Below, one piece after another: positions 44,681 through 52,933 of a stretch of 64,000 nucleotides of DNA; within the stretch, counting starts at the first letter, position 1; each line of letters opens with the position of its first letter. The DNA lies in NCBI GenBank assembly GCA_016795425.1, contig JAEUHG010000273.1:1-64000 (forward strand). Direction: 5' to 3'. Below the pieces are notes generated by a model. It saw only the letters and a program-made list of their open reading frames with translations, did no database searches and had not been told where the DNA came from. Both the position numbers and the translations under genes were made by a program. Source of the DNA: Verrucomicrobiales bacterium (lineage in GTDB: Bacteria; Verrucomicrobiota; Verrucomicrobiia; Limisphaerales; CAIMTB01).

Positions 44681-46672
44681 TCACCACGCTTTGCGAGTGT
44701 CGATCCAGGCCACCCAGCCCGAGCGTCGTTTCACCTCGTGGACCATGTGTGCGGTGCCGCCCGGTCCATCGCCGCCACTGCCATTCCAAAGGCAGACAAA
44801 ACGAAGCTTGGACACGCCCTGGCACAACGCCGTATGCAGCAGCCAGAGGTTGCAGCGTTCATAGGCATAGCCTTCTTCAGTCCCTTGCGGTGGTTCGCCC
44901 AAATCCACCGGCGCCACGCGGACCGGCTCCTTCAGAATGGATCTGGCCGCCCGGTAACGGTCGCGCCACGACTCACCACCGCAGGCCACCGATCGTTCGA
45001 CGAATTCCTCCTCGGGAAACGGGAGCATCCATTGGACGCGAACGCCACGCGCCTGGCAGGCCTCCGTGAACAGCAAATCGCCACCACAGGCTGCCTGTGC
45101 AAGGGCCAGGTCCTCCGATCCCGCCTCCAACTGGTCCAAGACCTCGGCGATCTTCGCCGCTGCAATCGGCTCCTTGTCTGGCGGGAACCTGGGAGCCGGT
45201 CGATCCGGGTCATCGATCATGTGCCCGCTGAAAAGAAGGACATACCGTGGTGGCAGCGCTTCGGCCGGGCGTTTCCAATCCTCGATGGCACGGTCCAGCA
45301 CAGCCAACGCCGCCTCCACCTGGTCAGGCCGCAACCCGAGAACCTTCAGGAGTTGCAACTGGGATTTGCAGGATTCCACTGCGAAACGCTCTTTCCCGCT
45401 CTTTGCCACGGCCTCCAGATACGCCCGACTGACTCCCTCCACCGTGCCACCCAGGACTTCCAGGTCGGCGAGAGTCGAGCAGGCCCAGAACGCCTGGGCT
45501 TCGTCCGGTTCGTTGAGGGCGGCGTACCGCACCGCACCTGCCATGAGCTCCGCCTCGGACTGGTATCGCGAGTCTTGGGTCAGATGCCGGTACAGGTGCA
45601 TCAGGGTGATGGCGTTCCTCCCGGAAGAGTAGTGTCCAGGATTTCGACGAAACCCATTCTCATAGCCGTCGATGGCCGCGCGAAGCAGGGCCTCCTCGTA
45701 CCCGGCATCCTCACGCAATTGCTCCGCGGTGCGACCCGCCCGCCGCCATGCCTCGATCCAAGCGTCCTTGTCGACCCGTCCCAGCAAAGCCCAGGTCTCG
45801 GAATCATCGGGGTGTTCCTCGAGGATGGCGCGATAATGCGCGCGTGCCCGATCCAAGGAAAACCCTTCAACTCCCCGGAGCGCGAGCCGTTGCAGGCAAA
45901 TCCCGATGTCACGTCGCGCCCCGAGATTGGCGGGATCAATGGCGACGCAACGCTCCAAGGATTCGAGAGCCAGGTCGAATTGGCCGGACTTGAGGAGGGC
46001 GGCCCCGGCTTCGGACCAGGCTTCGGCCCGAAACGCAGCCACGGGGGCTTCCTCCGCCAGAACCAGAATGTCGCCGATGCGCCTCGATTGCCGTGCCTGC
46101 TTCACCCGGGTCAACCAGGTGTCGTGCTGGGCCCAGAACTCACGCGCACCCTCAACTCGCAGGGTATTCCAATCCGGTTCCCGATAGTTCGGGAGCAGGG
46201 CGTAGACTGGGCTCAAGGTACGGCCACGCCAGGATTCCATCGTGGCTTTGGCCATGATGGAGAGCTTGCGCTGGTCGGACTCCATGGTCGCGGCATCCGG
46301 GGCGCCATCGCGCAGGTTGTATCGGAGCTTCCGATCCGTATAGGCGTCGAATGCGGTTCGTTTCTCACCCGATACCAAGACCACCCCTCGCGAGCGCAAC
46401 GCGTGGCGAATCCCGAGCTCGTACCAGACCGAAGGATGTTGGATCGTGATATCGGCGACGACGAGGTCCGCCACCAACAATTCCTGGAACAAGTCGTGCC
46501 GAATCGCCCCCGCCTTGGTCTCTGCCTCCGCGCGGACCACCTCGAAACCCGCAGCCAACAATCCCGGCCGGATATAATCGTCGTAGATTCGGTCGAAATG
46601 GATGAGATGGCCCTCGGCGTCCGGTTGGGAACCGCCGGGCATCAATACGAAGGCATGAGGCTTGATGCTCAC
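44681..46672 (-). CDS. TIR/NDT-like - TPR - Rossmann (SLOG-like) fusion, cassette gene 2
   Basis: A 663-residue protein whose N-terminal ~150 residues are a diverged copy of the domain in the next gene: AFVLMPGG, AGFEVVRAEAETKAGAIR, ADLVVADITIQHPSVWYELG (Asp69, Asp74, Glu85). Residues ~185-450 are TPR-like (KSGQFDLALESLERCVAIDP; YENGFRRNPGHYSSGRNAI). The C-terminal ~190 residues form another alpha/beta domain: LLFSGHMIDDP, AACGGDLLFTEACQARGVRV, MLPFPEEEFVERSV, a Rossmann/SLOG-like pattern suggesting nucleotide-ligand binding. The GTG start (46672) overlaps the CHAT gene's TGA (GTGA, 4 bp), so translation is coupled. Predicted as the ligand-sensing arm of the cassette (inference). Confidence 0.8.
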   Translation of the reverse strand: MSIKPHAFVLMPGGSQPDAEGHLIHFDRIYDDYIRPGLLAAGFEVVRAEAETKAGAIRHDLFQELLVADLVVADITIQHPSVWYELGIRHALRSRGVVLVSGEKRTAFDAYTDRKLRYNLRDGAPDAATMESDQRKLSIMAKATMESWRGRTLSPVYALLPNYREPDWNTLRVEGAREFWAQHDTWLTRVKQARQSRRIGDILVLAEEAPVAAFRAEAWSEAGAALLKSGQFDLALESLERCVAIDPANLGARRDIGICLQRLALRGVEGFSLDRARAHYRAILEEHPDDSETWALLGRVDKDAWIEAWRRAGRTAEQLREDAGYEEALLRAAIDGYENGFRRNPGHYSSGRNAITLMHLYRHLTQDSRYQSEAELMAGAVRYAALNEPDEAQAFWACSTLADLEVLGGTVEGVSRAYLEAVAKSGKERFAVESCKSQLQLLKVLGLRPDQVEAALAVLDRAIEDWKRPAEALPPRYVLLFSGHMIDDPDRPAPRFPPDKEPIAAAKIAEVLDQLEAGSEDLALAQAACGGDLLFTEACQARGVRVQWMLPFPEEEFVERSVACGGESWRDRYRAARSILKEPVRVAPVDLGEPPQGTEEGYAYERCNLWLLHTALCQGVSKLRFVCLWNGSGGDGPGGTAHMVHEVKRRSGWVAWIDTRKAW

Positions 46673-49600
46673 GGGGATTTGCGATTCCTGCGCCTGCCGG
46701 TCGGGGCCTTCGATTTCGACGTGCGAACGGCGATCCTGCGCCTCGGAGTGGCTCTCTCCGCCTGAGTCGGCGGCGTCTGCCCATCGCTGGGAGCCTCGGC
46801 CCCAAGTGCGGCTGCAATTTCCTGCAGCCCCCGGATATCCGCCTTGGGCAAACCGAAGGCCTGCGCGAATCCCACGAGGAGCGTCAACTGGCCGACCACC
46901 GAGTTGAATTGGCGTTCGCTGGAGGGCACTGCCGCAGCCGCGGTTCGGTAAGCCCGAATCAGGTCGGTCGTGTGCGCCGAAACCTGGCGATTCAACAAGG
47001 CCAATGCGAGCTCCGCGTCGGCTGGCATGACGGCATCAAAGAAATCACCCGACACGGAGAAAGCCTGGGTCGCCAACTCGCTGGCCTTGGCCAGCACGAT
47101 GCGGATCTTCTCCAGCGTGTCGGAGGGCCTGATCCCGATCAGGGCATCGAGTTGGACCCGATTGATGGCGGGATAGGAGCGAAGCGTGTTGGTTTCCAGT
47201 CGACCTTCAGCGACCGCGTAGGCATTGCGTGCACGTTGGAGCCACTCGTGGGCGCGTTCGGCCTCCTTCTTCTGAACCAGCAACCAGGCTTTGCGTTTGT
47301 TGGCGCTGCCGTAAATCGACCACCGTTCAGAATTCGCCGGTCCGAAGTCATCACCCCAGGAGCGCGTGGACGGAATTCTGAGCAATCCCTCGAGTCGGGA
47401 CAGGGCGCGGTCGACCAGCGCGAGATCGCGATTCCGCTCGCCTTCCTTCGCCTCCAGGTTCGCCAATTGCTCGATGACTTGGATGGAAAGCTCACCCCGG
47501 GAACTCTCGGCACTGAGAGCCGCCTCATAGGCCGTTCGCGCCTTCGCGAACTCTCGAACCTCCCCGTAGAAACGTCCCAGGGCCGCCTGGACTTCGGCCT
47601 GCGCCAGCAAGTGGACGGGCGCGGTCTCCAAGATCTGCTTTACCATCTCCTTGTTGGCCTCGATGCCTCGCACGTCCTGACTCGACGGTTTTCGATTGCC
47701 GCCACGGACGCCGGCTCCGACGTGGGCCGTGAGGGCGTCAATGCGCGCGCAGATTTCGAGCGGCGACACCCAAAGGCTGTTGCTCCGGCCGCTCTCCTGA
47801 CCAGCCACCGAACTGAGTTTGAAAGCGGGATCGCCATAGGCCTGGTAGGCGCCCCAGGTATTGCAGGTCCGACGATCCTGCCAGACCTGCCGTCGGGCCC
47901 TTGTTACGGCCTCGCCGAAAGCCTCGCCCTCGCGAAGCATCGATTGGTAGAACGTCCCTGCGAACAACGCTGCCGCGCCATCGTCAACCTCCCAACCCGC
48001 GGCAATCACGCATCGGACCCCCATATCGATCAACTCGCGCGCAATGCTTCCGGCCAACCGGTTGGTACCCTTGGGTTGCCCGTCCGACCTGCCCAGATGG
48101 CAGCAGTTCAGGAACACCAATTCGGGAACGACTTCCATCTGGCCTATCTCGGCGGCCGACAACACCAAGCCGTCCGAAAGCACGACACCGCTCCGGCGCA
48201 GCCCATCCCGCCCAAGCACCTCGAACAGTCCGTGGGCGGCGATATGCAGGATCCGGTACGACCGCCGGAACACCGCTGCCATGACGGAACGGGCGTCAAT
48301 GTTCTGCCCGATCTTGGCAGTGACTTGGTATCCCCCTTCAACCAATGCCGCGCGTACCACCTCGGCCTCCTCTTCGGCGCCGCCCAGTGGGGAAAGTCCT
48401 TCGGGCGAACGCGGATCCCGAATGGCGAACACTCGTCCGATGCCGGCAGTGGAGGGATTCCCAATCACGAGCGCTGCCTTTTCCGCGGTGCCACGAACAT
48501 GGGCTCGAAACCGCGTGGTGACGAACTGTCGCACCATCCGGGTCTTCACCACCATCGGCTCATCGTCGGCGACCAACATTTCCCAGGGGAAAGCCGAAGT
48601 GGCGGCATCCACCACCAGCACCATGCGCTCCGCGTGACGCGCCATTTCTTTGAAGTCCAGAGGAACCATCAGCTGAAAGAACATCCGCGAAAGGTCCTCG
48701 TCGTAGACGGCGGAAGTGATCGTGCTGTCGATGAGTTGCTCGATGAGCTGGGGTTGGCGCTGCCGGACCACGCTTTCGGCCCTGGCACGTTCGGTCAGAT
48801 ACAGATAGCGCAGGCGTTCGGCGATGCGGGGCGGCGGAGTCAGCGGCGGTGCCTCCTGGCTGTTCGAGGGACCGCCTCCGCTGCCTTCGGGACTCTTCTT
48901 GCACGCACAGTCCTGCTTCGGCTGCAGGTTTTGCAGAACCTCCAGAGGCATGGGTGAAACCCGCCGCACCTCGTAGCACTCGGGGGGGCACTCGATCCCG
49001 GATTGATCCGCATCGGTGACCAGCAATCGCGGCCAGTAACCGGCACCCCCGCCGGCATCCAAGAGACGGCGGCGCGCACCCGAAGTCTCCCGGAGCAACG
49101 CATCGATCTCGACCGACACCTTCTCGACCTCCAGTTCGCGCTTCAATCGGTCCGGAAGCCGGCACAAGGCATGGACGGCATTGATCGCGGTCTCGAGGTA
49201 GAGTTCGGTGAAGTTGAGGCGCGTGACTTGAAGGGCGTCGTCTCCCATGGCGTCGGCAAAATGCCGATTCGCCGCCATCACTCCCCTCACGATGGCACTG
49301 ATCGAGTCGTCGATGGATATATTCGTCGTCGAATTATAGCCCACCAGCAAAGGAGCCAAGGCCAGTCCCCGATCCCCTCCGACGATCCCCCCGGTGAGCC
49401 GTTCGCGAACGGCGATGAGGAACCGCAGGACGCCGGCCCGGACGGTCTCCATCAAGCCCGGGGCGCCGAGCTTCCCGTATTCACCCAAGCCGATCACCAC
49501 GGCGCCACGCCGACGCTCCGGGAACGCCTCGAACTCCGCCGGAAGCAGAACCACGGTCGAGGTTCCGATCTCCGAGGCGTAGAATCCCAATCGTTCCCGC

Positions 49601-52600
49601 TGGCGCAGGCCGCCTCCCACCACATCCCGATCCAACATCGCCTCCGCCCCAGCAATCGGATCCCCGAGGTAATGGCCGCAAAGGATCGGTTGCTGAGCGT
49701 ACCGAAGGTCACCTGCGGATACCGAGAGCCGCAAGTGACGCAATCGGCGTCGGCGCGGCACCGATACCGGCCGGCCGCTGCCGAACAATCCCGCTGCGAT
49801 TTCCTCCTCCGAAGGAGGCCACGGTGGGCCCGCCTCGAACGGCTGAACGCGGCCGGATCCAGCGGCCCGCGTACGCGGTCTGCCGGGACGGACTCCTGCG
49901 GCGGCGCCAATCCCCTGAACGCGACCTTCCTCGAGCAATTCCACAATGCCCGCGAATGCCTCCTGTTTTCGGGTCAGGTCCCCGTGACCGGCGTCGATCC
50001 ACCACAGATTCCGATCGTCCATGCCACTCAATTGCCCGGATTTCCAGGTGACCGATCCGTCACCTTCACCGGTCATAAGCGGGCGGATGGCGTCGCGTCC
50101 GTGTGGATCTTTATAATGCTGGATTCCACAGGGGGTTTCCGAATCGACGCCAAACACATAGTGAACGCGATCCGCCGGCTGGGGCACCTGGTTGGACTGA
50201 AGGACACGACTCCAAAGGCCCCGGGCTTTTGTCAGGGCTTGGCCGCCCGGTTGAGCGCAGACGCCATCGCCAAACCAGCGGTCGAAGCACTTGCTCCGGT
50301 AGTCGGCCCACAGCTTCTCCGCAAAATAGTCTTCCGCCTGCTCACTCGCGGTATCGACAAAGCCCGGCCTCGGCAGCAGCTGCAGGGCTCCGGGCATGGT
50401 GGCAGCGACATCGAGGATTTGCTGCAAGTCGTGACGCAAATCGAGCTTGGCGAGGGTCCGAGTCGTGCCGGCCTTGCCGATGAAGTGCTGCACCAGCAAG
50501 TGCGAACCATTGTTTGGCGTGCCCAGCATGACGAAGCGGCCGGAGGGATGGCCGACGATGCGTTTCCACACCTCGGGCGATCGGGCAATCAGGGCACGGC
50601 ACACCAATCCACCCATGCTGTGAGCCAGCAGGCGCACCGGTTGTTGGCCCACCGAGTCCAGTCGATCCAGAATCTCGGCCACCTTTTCGGCCAGTCGATC
50701 CGCCTCTTCCTCGATCGGCTTTCGCCAATCGTAAGGGAAACGCACCACGTCGTGGGTGGCTTCGAGGTGGTCGCACAACTTCCCGTAGAACATCTCGAAC
50801 AATGACTCCGGGGAGATCTCTTTCCCGCCCGAGGCATCCGGAAACCTCAGCTTCACGAAACCGCCCACGGTCAGGGATCCGACATCGAACCAGATGCGAT
50901 TCCCTTGACCGATGGACGCGTCTCCCTTGGGTTTCAATTCCAAATGACTGCCCATGGTCCCCGGCAGGAACACGACCACGGGTTTTCGGCCCGAGATCTC
51001 CTCGACCTTGGCTCCGCGCGACCTTCGCGTCGCGACATCCTCCGATGTGAATTCTCCGCGGGCGGCGATGGGTTCAAAGGCGGCGGTGTCGGGTTTCGCC
51101 GCCGTGAGCCAGCCGGAAAGGGCCGACCGGGTCCGCGGATTGTCGAAATAGCGGAAGTGATTCACCCGTGGCCCCTGATCGAAGAGCCCGTGGGCGCCGC
51201 CCTGTCGGGCCAAGCCTTCGTACATCGCGTCGGTATCGACCACCAGGTCGTTGTTCAACCGATCGAAGAAGGTCCAATCCGTGAACAAGACCCCAACCTT
51301 CTGCCAGAAACTGCCACCCTCGATGTCCCCGGCGATGACGGCCATGCGCACACCGGATTTGCGTGAGGCGCGGGAAAGGAGTTCGGGCAGTGGAGCATCG
51401 GGAAGCATGGCTTCGATCCCGGGAATCGCCTGGGGATCCATGCGACGTTTCACGATCTCCATCAGAATCCGCGCGACCCCGGAGTACACGCCGCTGGTCT
51501 TGAGCCCCGACACCGTTCCGATGACCGAAAGCAGGCCGGAGAGAAAAACGTCAATATTGCCGCTGGCGAGCAGCGTTCCGCGGGCGGGACACGCCACCCG
51601 GACGTAACGGTCGATGGCGAAATTCTTGCTGGCCAGTTCGTCCCGAAGCGCGCGCAACAACTGACGTTCGCGTTCGGTGACCTTGTCGATTTCCGAGGCT
51701 TTGAGACCCGGCGCCGGGCGCCTTTGCCACCCTGCGATGATGTCGTCGGCAAGCCCTCCCAGGCAGAGGAGATCCCCCACCAAACCTCCGCGCGAATGGG
51801 TCACAACGGACAACCGCGCCTTGGGCGGCAACGCCTGAGCCACCATGAGGGCGTTCTCCACCGGACTCTCGGAAAGCGTGCGGTGTTCGAGGGCATAGAT
51901 ACGATCCCCATAGGTTCGCTGGATGGCGTCCCAATCGCGGCCGGCGGAACGCAGGTCACCAAAGCTTCCAATCGTATTGGACCCGGTGCCATGCAGGAAC
52001 AGCAGGAGGGGCCCGCTGTCGGCGTCCTTGGCCAATTGGTCGGCGGTCACCCGCGCCAAGGCATCCCGCGGTTCGGCGGCCTGGATCCATCGGTAGACCC
52101 CCGGCGCCTGAAGCAGCCGGGATTCGACCGCCCAGGCAATGGCTCGTGCGCCAATCCAACTCGGACCTTCCAGGAGGAGGTCCTGAAGCTTCTCCCCCAA
52201 CCACTCGGTGGCCAATTCCACCGCCTTGCGTCGAGCCTCTCCGATCAAATCGTCGGCATCGAGGCCCAGAATCGTCGCCTTCTTCCATATCGACCCCAGC
52301 CCGCCCCGTTGTGCCTCGTCACCCGGCTGGAGCGCATCCAGGTCGAGGCCATCTTCGATGGAAACCCCACGCTTCTTCGCGGCCGACCGTAAAGTCTCAG
52401 GGTTGAGGAACAGGGTCTCACCGGTTTCAGTTTCGAGAACCACCACGTCATCGTGGCTCACACCATCCGAAAGGACTGGCGACGTGGATTCTCCCCGGCG
52501 GGCGCGAGACAGGTCGAACACCTGCTTGGTCCGGATCGCCTTGGAGTTCAGGAAGGCATCCCCACTTCCGGCCGAGCGTAGTCCCTCAGCCAAAGCCGCC

Positions 52601-52659
52601 GGGAGTGTGCGATTCTGGGATTCGCCGCCGGCAAGTTTCAGTTTGATAGGCGAATTCAT
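46669..52659 (-). CDS. Giant CHAT protease with two alpha/beta-hydrolase domains and helical repeat tail
   Basis: A 1996-residue cytoplasmic protein from ATG 52659 (a TTG at 52677 adds six residues). Domain order: residues ~215-300, an alpha/beta-hydrolase with LFLHGTGSN and nucleophile Ser289 in THSRGG; ~560-900, a second LCAT/PGAP1-like hydrolase with VVFLPGTMGSHLEL, FPYDWRKP, Ser681 in AHSMGG and a late WIDAGHGD; ~970-1190, an unassigned alpha/beta region (AVVIGLGEYGKLG); ~1300-1615, a CHAT caspase-like protease with His1476 (HIAAHG), Cys1520 (FLNCCHLG) and the closing YGDPAFKL; ~1640-1960, helical repeats. The tail is Arg/Lys-rich. CHAT proteases in other systems are unleashed by a partner sensor and cleave a target; having two lipases on the same chain is unusual. 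Confidence 0.88.
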   Translation of the reverse strand: MNSPIKLKLAGGESQNRTLPAALAEGLRSAGSGDAFLNSKAIRTKQVFDLSRARRGESTSPVLSDGVSHDDVVVLETETGETLFLNPETLRSAAKKRGVSIEDGLDLDALQPGDEAQRGGLGSIWKKATILGLDADDLIGEARRKAVELATEWLGEKLQDLLLEGPSWIGARAIAWAVESRLLQAPGVYRWIQAAEPRDALARVTADQLAKDADSGPLLLFLHGTGSNTIGSFGDLRSAGRDWDAIQRTYGDRIYALEHRTLSESPVENALMVAQALPPKARLSVVTHSRGGLVGDLLCLGGLADDIIAGWQRRPAPGLKASEIDKVTERERQLLRALRDELASKNFAIDRYVRVACPARGTLLASGNIDVFLSGLLSVIGTVSGLKTSGVYSGVARILMEIVKRRMDPQAIPGIEAMLPDAPLPELLSRASRKSGVRMAVIAGDIEGGSFWQKVGVLFTDWTFFDRLNNDLVVDTDAMYEGLARQGGAHGLFDQGPRVNHFRYFDNPRTRSALSGWLTAAKPDTAAFEPIAARGEFTSEDVATRRSRGAKVEEISGRKPVVVFLPGTMGSHLELKPKGDASIGQGNRIWFDVGSLTVGGFVKLRFPDASGGKEISPESLFEMFYGKLCDHLEATHDVVRFPYDWRKPIEEEADRLAEKVAEILDRLDSVGQQPVRLLAHSMGGLVCRALIARSPEVWKRIVGHPSGRFVMLGTPNNGSHLLVQHFIGKAGTTRTLAKLDLRHDLQQILDVAATMPGALQLLPRPGFVDTASEQAEDYFAEKLWADYRSKCFDRWFGDGVCAQPGGQALTKARGLWSRVLQSNQVPQPADRVHYVFGVDSETPCGIQHYKDPHGRDAIRPLMTGEGDGSVTWKSGQLSGMDDRNLWWIDAGHGDLTRKQEAFAGIVELLEEGRVQGIGAAAGVRPGRPRTRAAGSGRVQPFEAGPPWPPSEEEIAAGLFGSGRPVSVPRRRRLRHLRLSVSAGDLRYAQQPILCGHYLGDPIAGAEAMLDRDVVGGGLRQRERLGFYASEIGTSTVVLLPAEFEAFPERRRGAVVIGLGEYGKLGAPGLMETVRAGVLRFLIAVRERLTGGIVGGDRGLALAPLLVGYNSTTNISIDDSISAIVRGVMAANRHFADAMGDDALQVTRLNFTELYLETAINAVHALCRLPDRLKRELEVEKVSVEIDALLRETSGARRRLLDAGGGAGYWPRLLVTDADQSGIECPPECYEVRRVSPMPLEVLQNLQPKQDCACKKSPEGSGGGPSNSQEAPPLTPPPRIAERLRYLYLTERARAESVVRQRQPQLIEQLIDSTITSAVYDEDLSRMFFQLMVPLDFKEMARHAERMVLVVDAATSAFPWEMLVADDEPMVVKTRMVRQFVTTRFRAHVRGTAEKAALVIGNPSTAGIGRVFAIRDPRSPEGLSPLGGAEEEAEVVRAALVEGGYQVTAKIGQNIDARSVMAAVFRRSYRILHIAAHGLFEVLGRDGLRRSGVVLSDGLVLSAAEIGQMEVVPELVFLNCCHLGRSDGQPKGTNRLAGSIARELIDMGVRCVIAAGWEVDDGAAALFAGTFYQSMLREGEAFGEAVTRARRQVWQDRRTCNTWGAYQAYGDPAFKLSSVAGQESGRSNSLWVSPLEICARIDALTAHVGAGVRGGNRKPSSQDVRGIEANKEMVKQILETAPVHLLAQAEVQAALGRFYGEVREFAKARTAYEAALSAESSRGELSIQVIEQLANLEAKEGERNRDLALVDRALSRLEGLLRIPSTRSWGDDFGPANSERWSIYGSANKRKAWLLVQKKEAERAHEWLQRARNAYAVAEGRLETNTLRSYPAINRVQLDALIGIRPSDTLEKIRIVLAKASELATQAFSVSGDFFDAVMPADAELALALLNRQVSAHTTDLIRAYRTAAAAVPSSERQFNSVVGQLTLLVGFAQAFGLPKADIRGLQEIAAALGAEAPSDGQTPPTQAERATPRRRIAVRTSKSKAPTGRRRNRKSP

Positions 52660-52798
52660 GAGTGATCTGAGTGTCAATCCGGCAATCTGGATGGGGTTTC
52701 CAACCGTGGTCCTTGGGAGATCGAGTGCTCCTTCCTATGCCTCCGAATCGAGGTTCAGCAAGCAATTACCGTTCCCCGGCGAGGTCATCGGTGGGTGA

Positions 52799-52933
52799 GG
52801 ATTCGACAAGGACCGGACAGGCCGATTTACTTTCGAAGTGTTGTCCGATTCACTCCAAAACACTTCGGTTGAACTCCCCATCGAACCGGGTCCACGTTTC
52901 TACCGACTCCGCAACCCCCCGACCACCCTGTGA
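52799..52933 (+). pseudogene. 3' remnant of a secreted-protein gene (FYR module tail)
   Basis: Directly after an in-frame stop (52796-52798), about 44 codons read GFDKDRTGRFTFEVLSDS, then VELPIEPGPRFYRLRNPP, and stop at TGA 52931-52933. This is the last strand of the 'FYR' module seen at the C-terminus of several intact genes here, with no start codon or signal peptide. Its TGA overlaps the GTG start of the next gene (GTGA), the same spacing used elsewhere in the window for coupled genes. I read it as the tail of a formerly longer gene that lost its 5' part at the CHAT-cassette boundary. Confidence 0.5.

Noticed and set aside
44549..46765. 738-codon plus-strand frame across the TIR-like genes
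   Set aside because: No domain pattern, and it spans a real gene boundary on the other strand.
46909..48957. 682-codon plus-strand frame inside the CHAT gene
   Set aside because: Antisense shadow of the CHAT domain, whose catalytic motifs are on the minus strand.
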